Shown: positions 6,350 to 11,542 of the stretch, piece after piece | Numbering within the stretch: position 1 is the first letter of the stretch | How the letters are laid out: each line of letters begins with the position of its first letter | Position numbers and translations under genes: made by a program | DNA from: Pseudomonadota bacterium | Lineage (GTDB): Bacteria > Desulfobacterota > DSM-4660 > Desulfatiglandales > B25-G16 | Assembly: GCA_015223015.1 (NCBI GenBank) | Contig: JADFWK010000040.1 | Location: forward strand, 1 to 11,542 | Direction: 5' to 3' | DNA: 11,542 bases | The notes under the pieces: model-generated | Seen by the model: the letters and a program-made list of their open reading frames with translations, nothing else | What the model was told of the DNA's origin: nothing | Database searches by the model: none

Positions 6350-7659
6350 GTTCCGTCTTTCTTTCTGAGTCTCATCGTCTTCTTGCCCCAGTCGTGGTAC
6401 TGATCAGCACGGTAGTCCTGATCAAAGGATACCAGTGCCTTGGTGGCTGAAACGAGCTCTACCGTAAGGTTACTGAGGCTGACCTGTATGTTCGTATAGC
6501 GCCCATTGATTTTCGCTCTATGTCGTTCCCATCTCGTGCGGGTGAGACCGCGGGAGGAAAAATTATCACTGTAGCAGGCCATATACCGGGGGAGGTCTTT
6601 CTGTTGCCAGGCCTGCTGCCAGGTGGTAATTAACTGCTTAATCGCTGCACGGTCGGGCTCTGTGATAGGTGGTGCAGGGGGTGGGGGAGAGGGCTGGTGT
6701 TTCTTTTGGAAGAATTCGTCAACTATCTTCCATTCAGGACTCTTTTGCCGCAGATAGAGTCTTTTCTCTCCAAAGCTATAAAACCTATTGGCCCGGTAGC
6801 TCTGATAAAACTTGGCCAATACGATTCCGTTTTCCTGTACTATTTGCAGATTATCTATTGTTATATCTATCGCGCCATATCTTTCACTCAACCATTTTTT
6901 ATAGGTCCACCACTGCGACCAGTCTTTTCCTTGGGCAGTGAAGTCTCTATCATAAAAGGACATATAGAGATCGATGTGACCCTCTTTCCATGCGTTGAGC
7001 CAGCTCTCAACGAATGCCTTGATTTGCCCCCTTTCCCTGATGAGCTCTTCCTTAGAAATAAAGTTGATCTCTTGGGTTATGATGATAGGCGTATGTCCTT
7101 GGATGATATACCGGGAAAGGTCTCGTATGTCCTCATTGGTAAAAACGATACAACCGTTGGTGTCATGAGGCTTCAGGTCCTCATTGGTTCCGTGAATCCA
7201 AATCCCATATCCCTTTCTCCCCAGTTTGCGATCCAGCATATTAGGATAGTCAAGTGCAAAGGCCCGGTCTCCATAAATAGAAGACAGATCCTTCCGTTCA
7301 AACGAATTGGTGACAAAATACACACCCTCTGGTGTCTTCTTATCATTCCTCTTTGACTTAGGCCCTATATTCTCCCCTGTAGAACAAGGGTAAACTTCTA
7401 CCGGCTTGTCAAGGTTTTGAGTCTGGTAAAGGTAGGCCTTTTGGGTAACCTTTTCTACCACGAGTATGTATCCAGGATCTTGGGGGGGAAAGTAAAGCAG
7501 GGAGTCTGGCACGAGGTCTCTTGGTTCTATCGGAGCACCTGGGGGCTTTGCTGAAACGGCCCCGGTTGCCTGAAAAGAGATCGTGAGAACTAAAAGGACT
7601 TTGATACCTAAACGAGTTACCCAAACAAACAAATCTCTATATATCGCTAGAAATCCCAT
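6295..7659 (-). CDS. exported YkuD L,D-transpeptidase with two NTF2-like domains (Cds6/YafK-like)
   Basis: A periplasmic peptidoglycan enzyme of the YkuD fold, 454 aa. A signal peptide (residues 1-37, ending GAVSA) precedes the catalytic domain (about 60-200): GYILVVEKVTQKAYLY, PEGVY (110-114), WIHGTN (154-159) with His156, and DTNGC (166-170) with the nucleophile Cys170. The usual Arg after the Gly-Cys-Ile motif is absent (IVFTNEDI). Two NTF2/SnoaL-like domains follow, about 205-318 and 336-446. They are clear tandem relatives: each has W-x-x-AW, a YMxxY/CY segment, a Y-x-x-I/N strand, a YRA-containing strand (YQSYRAN, DQDYRADQ) and LR-K-x-x-W-K-I. A Pro-rich linker (about 323-332) separates them. 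The architecture matches the L,D-transpeptidase Cds6-type and YafK-like group; whether it cross-links or cleaves is unknown. It overlaps the upstream lipoprotein gene by 13 bp. Confidence 0.85.
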   Translation of the reverse strand: MGFLAIYRDLFVWVTRLGIKVLLVLTISFQATGAVSAKPPGAPIEPRDLVPDSLLYFPPQDPGYILVVEKVTQKAYLYQTQNLDKPVEVYPCSTGENIGPKSKRNDKKTPEGVYFVTNSFERKDLSSIYGDRAFALDYPNMLDRKLGRKGYGIWIHGTNEDLKPHDTNGCIVFTNEDIRDLSRYIIQGHTPIIITQEINFISKEELIRERGQIKAFVESWLNAWKEGHIDLYMSFYDRDFTAQGKDWSQWWTYKKWLSERYGAIDITIDNLQIVQENGIVLAKFYQSYRANRFYSFGEKRLYLRQKSPEWKIVDEFFQKKHQPSPPPPAPPITEPDRAAIKQLITTWQQAWQQKDLPRYMACYSDNFSSRGLTRTRWERHRAKINGRYTNIQVSLSNLTVELVSATKALVSFDQDYRADQYHDWGKKTMRLRKKDGTWKIQRETWLGAAEEKKS

Positions 7660-8330
7660 TTCAGTGCAGCAGACCCAGATGGACTCGTCAGGATCAATTC
7701 TAAAGAGTGAGAGGCCTGAGGTTGATCTTTCTTTCTAAATCTGAAACGATAGACAGTCGACCAAGGGGATACAAAGGGATAAAAGGATACAGATAATGCT
7801 CTGTATCTTACAGTCTCTTTAGATATTGCTCTCTGTTTCTTAACCTTTCTGATTTCTAACGGCTCCAACCTCAATTGCCCATCCTTGATGAGATACACCT
7901 TCCAGATAGAATCTCTTTCTGCAAAGTCATCCCATTCTCTCTCTGGTGTGTATATTGCTACCATAAAGTCATCGTAGTCTTGACCTGCCCTTGCTTGATC
8001 ATCAATCACTTTTTGGGTCTCTTGGGGCGTCTGCATATAGACCCGCCCATATTCCTCTGCAAAGGCCCTCCTGAATTCTTCCACCTGATAGGTGGCCGTA
8101 ACGAGCAACTCCGTTCCCAGGCCTTTATGTATCGATCCCTTTCGTGTCCACTTGTCGAGGACCATCCGGTACTCGGGAGAAGTATACTCTGTATCGGAAA
8201 GCTTCGTATATACTCGCTGAGTCGAAGTACAGGTCGAAAAAAAACCCAATACCAGGAGACAGAACAAGGCTGGACACACAAGACGGATAAGACTTTTATT
8301 AGAATACCCTGGCAAAGATCTCCTCCACAT
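7647..8330 (-). CDS. probable lipoprotein of unknown function
   Basis: No family recognised. Basic residues (Lys12, Arg16) and a hydrophobic run (about 17-31) lead to Cys34 in F-S-T-C-T, a non-canonical lipobox followed by a polar T/S-rich region, so lipidation is plausible but not certain. The remaining ~190 residues are soluble, with charged helices (EEFRRAFAEEYGRVY) and strands (WKVYLIKDGQLRLEPLEI, TVYRFRFRK). The ATG at 8330 lacks a good Shine-Dalgarno. TTG at 8315 is preceded by GGAGG with six-base spacing, encoded inside the end of purB, and still leaves a full signal, so it may be the real start. The gene overlaps purB by 32 bp (17 bp with TTG) and the transpeptidase gene by 13 bp, suggesting translational coupling and a shared envelope role. 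Confidence 0.75.
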   Translation of the reverse strand: MWRRSLPGYSNKSLIRLVCPALFCLLVLGFFSTCTSTQRVYTKLSDTEYTSPEYRMVLDKWTRKGSIHKGLGTELLVTATYQVEEFRRAFAEEYGRVYMQTPQETQKVIDDQARAGQDYDDFMVAIYTPEREWDDFAERDSIWKVYLIKDGQLRLEPLEIRKVKKQRAISKETVRYRALSVSFYPFVSPWSTVYRFRFRKKDQPQASHSLELILTSPSGSAALKWDF

Positions 8331-9588
8331 GTCTCAAATGATAGTTGAGTGAAAATATCTCCTCTATCTCTTTTTTGTCAAGATACTTTTGGATATCCGG
8401 GTCACCTCCGAGAAGTTCCTTAAAGCTTTCTTCGCCATGCCAGGCCTGGAGAGAGACTCTCTGCACCAACGAGTATGCATGCTGACGGGCACAGCCTTCG
8501 GCTATTAAGGCTAGTAATACCTGTTGCGAAAAAATGAGTCCCTTGAGTGTTTCAAGGTTCTCGGCCATAGTTTTGCTATACACCACCAGATTCTTTAACA
8601 TGCGGGTCAATCGGTTCAGCATGTAGTCTATGAGGATAGTGCTATCTGGCGCGATCACCCGTTCCACAGAAGAGTGACTAATATCCCGTTCGTGCCAGAG
8701 CGGGATATTTTCCATGGCGGCAAGAGCATAGGACCTAACAAGCCGAGCGAGTCCCGAGATATTTTCTGAACCTATAGGATTCTTTTTATGGGGCATAGCT
8801 GATGAGCCCTTTTGACCCGCGGCAAAAGCCTCTTCCACCTCCCCAACCTCTGTTCTTTGGAGATGTCTTATCTCTACAGCTATCTTTTCGATTGACCCGG
8901 CAAGGATAGCGAGTGCGGTAAAATACTGGGCATACCTGTCTCTCTGAATAATCTGGGTGGAGATCGCTGCTGGCTTTAGCCCGAGATGATCGCACACATA
9001 TTTTTCGATCTGAGGGGGGATATTGGCAAAGGTCCCAACAGCCCCTGATATCTTGCCATAGCCTATCACATCCAGTGCCTGCTCAAGCCTGGTGAGGTTC
9101 CGTTTCATCTCGCTGTACCATACCGCAAGCTTGAGTCCAAAGGTAATAGGTTCGGCATGGATACCATGGGAGCGCCCGATCATAACGGTATTTTTATGCT
9201 CAAAGGCCCTCTCTTTAAGTACAGCGAGGAGATTGTGAACATCATCTATGATCATAAGCATTGCCTCCTTAAGCTGGAGAGCAAGCGCAGTATCCAATAT
9301 ATCAGATGAGGTAAGACCCAAGTGGATAAAGCGAGCGTCCGGGCCAACATACTCCTCTACATTGGTTAAGAAGGCAATCATATCATGTTTTACCTCGTCC
9401 TCTATCTTTTGAATCCTATCAATGGAAAAATCCGCTTTTTCCTTGATAGTATCGAGGGATTTCTGGGGGATCATCCCCTCTTGAGCCATTGCCTCGCATA
9501 CAAGGACTTCAACCTCAAGCCATTTCGCAAACCGATTATGGGGTTCCCATATCACGCCCATCTCTGGTCGTGTATACCGTTCAATCAT
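8299..9588 (-). CDS. purB: adenylosuccinate lyase
   Basis: Catalyses two steps of purine synthesis: SAICAR to AICAR plus fumarate, and adenylosuccinate to AMP plus fumarate. The 429-aa length and N-terminus (MIERYTRPEM, WEPHNRFAKWLEVE) are typical of the shorter bacterial PurB. Fumarase/aspartase-superfamily signatures are intact: His68 in VKHDM, LGLTSSDILDT (90-100), catalytic His141 in GRSHGIHAEP, and the flexible signature loop GSSAMPHKKNP (261-271) with the catalytic serine. The ATG at 9586-9588 has AGGTG six bases upstream (9594-9598), and a promoter lies at 9622-9650. It heads an overlapping four-gene minus-strand unit. Nothing is missing. Function is near certain. Confidence 0.97.
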   Translation of the reverse strand: MIERYTRPEMGVIWEPHNRFAKWLEVEVLVCEAMAQEGMIPQKSLDTIKEKADFSIDRIQKIEDEVKHDMIAFLTNVEEYVGPDARFIHLGLTSSDILDTALALQLKEAMLMIIDDVHNLLAVLKERAFEHKNTVMIGRSHGIHAEPITFGLKLAVWYSEMKRNLTRLEQALDVIGYGKISGAVGTFANIPPQIEKYVCDHLGLKPAAISTQIIQRDRYAQYFTALAILAGSIEKIAVEIRHLQRTEVGEVEEAFAAGQKGSSAMPHKKNPIGSENISGLARLVRSYALAAMENIPLWHERDISHSSVERVIAPDSTILIDYMLNRLTRMLKNLVVYSKTMAENLETLKGLIFSQQVLLALIAEGCARQHAYSLVQRVSLQAWHGEESFKELLGGDPDIQKYLDKKEIEEIFSLNYHLRHVEEIFARVF

Positions 9589-9593
9589 GTCAG

Positions 9594-9598
9594 CACCT
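9594..9598 (-). promoter_or_regulatory. ribosome binding site of purB
   Basis: AGGTG on the minus strand, five bases before the ATG, fixes the purB start. Confidence 0.5.
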
Positions 9599-9621
9599 AA
9601 ATTAGTGTAGCAGTTTTTTCA

Positions 9622-9650
9622 CCTATAAGTTAATTTGCCCACAAAATCAA
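9622..9650 (-). promoter_or_regulatory. promoter of the purB operon
   Basis: On the minus strand: -35 TTGATT (9650-9645), 17-bp spacer and -10 TATAGG (9627-9622), each matching four of six consensus bases. The predicted start near 9615 gives a short leader. It is the best candidate in the gap and would drive purB plus the three envelope genes. Confidence 0.5.
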
Positions 9651-9659
9651 GGGCAATAG

Positions 9660-9687
9660 CAGGGTAACGTCAAAGTCCGGGATATGG
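9660..9687 (+). repeat. solo copy of mobile-element terminal repeat (copy B)
   Basis: Positions 9660-9678 read CAGGGTAACGTCAAAGTCC, identical over 19 bp to the right terminus of the element at 9970-10221 (in inverse orientation), then diverge (GGGATATGG versus AGGGCATGA). It lies 10 bp upstream of the purB -35. The sequence from 9679 to 9958 shows no further match to the element, so this is a solo terminus or the end of a decayed or larger element. Confidence 0.6.
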
Positions 9688-9811
9688 ATACTAGTCCCTA
9701 AGGTGTATATGGCAGGTTGCGCCATTACTTGAGAAATTCCTTTGATGATCCGCTAACAGAGCTTAACTTATTGATGGCAGATTGTTCAATGATAAAATCT
9801 GGTGTTTTTTC

Positions 9812-9866
9812 TTGACAGGGATAGGTCAATAGTGATGAATAATCGTTCATATTTTGAATACCTATC
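9812..9866 (+). promoter_or_regulatory. candidate promoter with flanking inverted repeat
   Basis: A perfect -35 TTGACA (9812-9817) is followed after 17 bp by ATGAAT (9835-9840), a weak -10. An inverted pair GATAGGT (9820-9826) and ACCTATC (9860-9866) brackets the -10 and could be an operator. No gene starts within 400 bp downstream; before insertion of the mobile element this could have been the tolC promoter. Confidence 0.3.
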
Positions 9867-9959
9867 TATCATAAGCACAGAATACAGAGGAGACTCGGAA
9901 AATTATTCAGAAGAGAACGGAAATATCTGGCACAGACACAGGGAATAGCAACAACTGGG

Positions 9960-9969
9960 TATCGGAATC
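9960..9969 (+). repeat. left target-site duplication
   Basis: TATCGGAATC, identical to 10222-10231, immediately flanks the left end of the element at 9970. Confidence 0.65.
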
Positions 9970-10221
9970 CAGGGCCACGTCATAGTGAAACCTAACCTAT
10001 TGATTTTTGAGCTTCTTGCAGGGCATGGGTATCTTTTTTTTGGATTATGCCCTCACATAGTTTAGATCAGTGGACGTTTCAAAATGGTTTATATAGATGC
10101 AGCCTATGATTCTAAGGCTTAGGGCTCAATAAACCATTTTGAATCGACCCAGTAAGGGTCCATGTTATAGGGGCATAACCAAAAAAAAGATACTCATGCC
10201 CTGGACTTTGACGTTACCCTG
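9970..10221. mobile_element. 252-bp MITE-like non-autonomous element
   Basis: It begins CAGGGCCACGTCATAGT and ends, read on the minus strand, CAGGGTAACGTCAAAGT (14 of 17 identical). It is flanked by perfect 10-bp direct repeats TATCGGAATC. It encodes no transposase and is built of nested inverted repeats: arms 10019-10052 and 10171-10203 (one mismatch, one single-base gap), a perfect 14-bp pair 10078-10091 and 10130-10143, and a 5-bp pair 10101-10105 and 10115-10119. Size, termini, target duplication and lack of coding are what is expected of a miniature inverted-repeat element moved in trans. The 10-bp duplication is compatible with an IS4-like transposase, but the parent family cannot be named from this window. 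It lies about 100 bp upstream of the tolC-like gene. Confidence 0.7.
10019..10203. repeat. long nested inverted repeat inside the element
   Basis: The left arm 10019-10052 and the right arm 10171-10203 are inverse copies of a 33/34-base segment containing eight consecutive T (A on the right). Each arm is itself a small hairpin (GGGCAT...ATGCCC). Between them a perfect 14-bp pair (TTCAAAATGGTTTA and its complement) encloses a 38-nt loop. DNA could extrude a cruciform, and RNA would form a long stem. Confidence 0.7.
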
Positions 10222-10231
10222 TATCGGAATC
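10222..10231 (+). repeat. right target-site duplication
   Basis: TATCGGAATC, identical to 9960-9969, starts directly after the right terminus of the element. Confidence 0.65.
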
Positions 10232-10307
10232 ATACCAGGAAAAGATAGACTCCACCCGAAGAAGTGATGTAAAACAGATCCAGAAAGAAGCGTAATTAAA
10301 TAGAAAA

Positions 10308-10313
10308 GGGGAG
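10308..10313 (+). promoter_or_regulatory. ribosome binding site of the tolC-like gene
   Basis: GGGGAG nine bases before ATG 10323 is a strong Shine-Dalgarno and settles the start. Confidence 0.6.
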
Positions 10314-10322
10314 AGTAAGATA

Positions 10323-11542
10323 ATGAGAAAGGTCTTTATTTTTTTGGGGATTTTCTTTTTTTTGCTAGCAGGGTCCTCACAAACCATGGCCTCTGATGTT
10401 CTTACCTTGGAAGAGAGCGTCGACATAGCCTTAGAGCGCAGTTTGGCTGTGCTCTCGGCAGACGAAGAGATAAAGGCAAAGGAATTTGAAGAGAGCTCTG
10501 CAAAGGCCGATTTCTATCCAAAATTAAGCACCAGCTACACCTATACCTATCTGGACAAAGATACTGTCGATGATGCCAAACACACCACCTGGCTCTTTAA
10601 TCCATCGACAGGCTTGCATGTTCCAAGGGAGCTTTCACCATTAAGGACTGATAACTACCAATTCAACATAACAGCTACGCAGCCCTTATTTACCGGATGG
10701 AGGCTTACGGTGTTACGGGACTTAGCCTCTTTAGGCGTAGACACAGCCAAAATCCAGAAAGTGAGTACTATTCAAGATTTGGTATTGAAGGTTAAGGCGG
10801 CGTACTTTGCGATTTTAAAAACAGAGAAGCTCCAAAACGTGGCCAGACAGGCGGTGGAGCAGCTGGAGGGCCATCTGGCAGTAGCTCAGGCCTTTTATGA
10901 TGAAGGGATTATAGCCAAAAATGAACTCCTCCAGACAGAGGTGCAGATGGCACAGTCACGGCAGGATTTGATCAGTGCAACCCACGGGGTTCTGCTGTCC
11001 AAGTCTCTGTTCAACAAGCTGCTCAGGAGAGGACTTACCAAACCGGTAAGGATCAAAGATATACTCGATTATACCCCTGTCAGGCTACGCCTTGATGAGG
11101 CAGTTGAAAAGGCGGTACTGAATAGGTCAGAGATCCAGGAGGTATCCTTGAATGTTGTGGCTGCTGAAAAAAACGTGAAATTGACCAAGAGTAGCTACTA
11201 TCCATCAGTGACCTTCATTGGAAACTATTCGAGAGACACTGACGAACTCTTCTTATCGGCTGTTACGGCGGAAGATCCTGATATATGGACCTTAACCCTA
11301 CAAGCAGACTGGACTCTTTGGGAGTGGGGTAAGAGGAGAGATGAAGTAGCAGCCTCCAGGGCCAGAGTGGCAAAAGCTCGACACCTGCTCAATGAGATCA
11401 AGGACAATATCCACCTGGAAGTACAGGCGGCCTATTTATCTCTGAAGGAGGCGGAGAGAAATATTCAGGTGTCCAAAACGGCGGTGGTTCAGGCGGAGGA
11501 AAACTATAGGATGAATGAGGAGAGATACAAACAACAGGTAGC
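10323..11542 (+). CDS. TolC-family outer-membrane efflux protein (3' truncated by window)
   Basis: An outer-membrane channel of a tripartite efflux or type I secretion system. The frame is open from ATG 10323 to the window edge (406 codons plus two bases). A signal peptide (MRKVFIFLGIFFFLLAGSSQ, then TMA) is cleaved near residue 23. The two OEP structural repeats are visible. The first starts LTLEESVDIALERS, with the strand region YPKLSTSYTYTY and QPLFTGWR. The second starts about residue 256, RLDEAVEKAVLNRSEI, followed by YYPSVTFIGNYSRD and WTLWEWGKRRDE. Long coiled-coil helices lie between (LQNVARQAVEQLEGHLAVAQ; EGIIAKNELLQTEVQMAQ). About 30-60 residues are probably missing at the C-terminus. 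Partner membrane-fusion and pump genes would be expected downstream, out of view. The MITE upstream may affect expression. Confidence 0.9.
   Translation, partial: MRKVFIFLGIFFFLLAGSSQTMASDVLTLEESVDIALERSLAVLSADEEIKAKEFEESSAKADFYPKLSTSYTYTYLDKDTVDDAKHTTWLFNPSTGLHVPRELSPLRTDNYQFNITATQPLFTGWRLTVLRDLASLGVDTAKIQKVSTIQDLVLKVKAAYFAILKTEKLQNVARQAVEQLEGHLAVAQAFYDEGIIAKNELLQTEVQMAQSRQDLISATHGVLLSKSLFNKLLRRGLTKPVRIKDILDYTPVRLRLDEAVEKAVLNRSEIQEVSLNVVAAEKNVKLTKSSYYPSVTFIGNYSRDTDELFLSAVTAEDPDIWTLTLQADWTLWEWGKRRDEVAASRARVAKARHLLNEIKDNIHLEVQAAYLSLKEAERNIQVSKTAVVQAEENYRMNEERYKQQV

Noticed and set aside
6697..7356. 219-codon plus-strand frame
   Set aside because: Antisense shadow of the YkuD transpeptidase gene, whose motifs and signal peptide are clear on the minus strand.
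10214..10426. 70-codon minus-strand frame across the tolC start
   Set aside because: Antisense to a strong RBS and signal peptide; its poly-Lys content is the complement of the T-rich tolC signal region.

Overview
The window looks like a chromosomal segment of a Gram-negative bacterium. There are two Sec signal peptides, a probable lipoprotein, a periplasmic L,D-transpeptidase and an outer-membrane efflux channel. The gene mix (archaeal-type nicotinate phosphoribosyltransferase with a zinc knuckle, a KptA-like protein, a YkuD protein with NTF2-like repeats) and the moderate GC suggest Desulfobacterota ('deltaproteobacteria'). That assignment is an inference; no rRNA or other marker is present.

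Layout. Positions 1-147 hold the open 3' end of a possible unrecognised ORF. At 248-994 (minus) lies a nicotinamidase with an N-terminal export signal. Divergent to it, on the plus strand, lie a nicotinate phosphoribosyltransferase (1365-2528) and, 12 bp later, a KptA/Tpt1-family protein (2541-3281). Together they outline an NAD cycle: KptA enzymes consume NAD+ and release nicotinamide, PncA deamidates it, and PncB returns nicotinate to NAD synthesis. The KptA-like protein, however, has lost most of the family's catalytic residues. An RNase II/R-family exoribonuclease follows at 3523-5505.

On the minus strand, 9588 down to 5597 is a tightly packed, overlapping operon: adenylosuccinate lyase (purB), a probable lipoprotein, a YkuD transpeptidase with two tandem NTF2-like domains, and a bitopic coiled-coil membrane protein. 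The last three look like a cell-envelope module driven from the purB promoter.

The 734-bp gap between purB and a truncated tolC-like gene (from 10323, running off the end) is the most structured non-coding part. It holds a 252-bp non-autonomous mobile element (9970-10221) with terminal inverted repeats, a 10-bp target duplication and nested internal inverted repeats. Solo copies of the same 19-bp terminus occur at 94-112 and 9660-9678. The element sits about 100 bp upstream of tolC and presents an outward-facing -35-like sequence towards it.

No tRNA, rRNA, CRISPR array or full-length transposase was seen.
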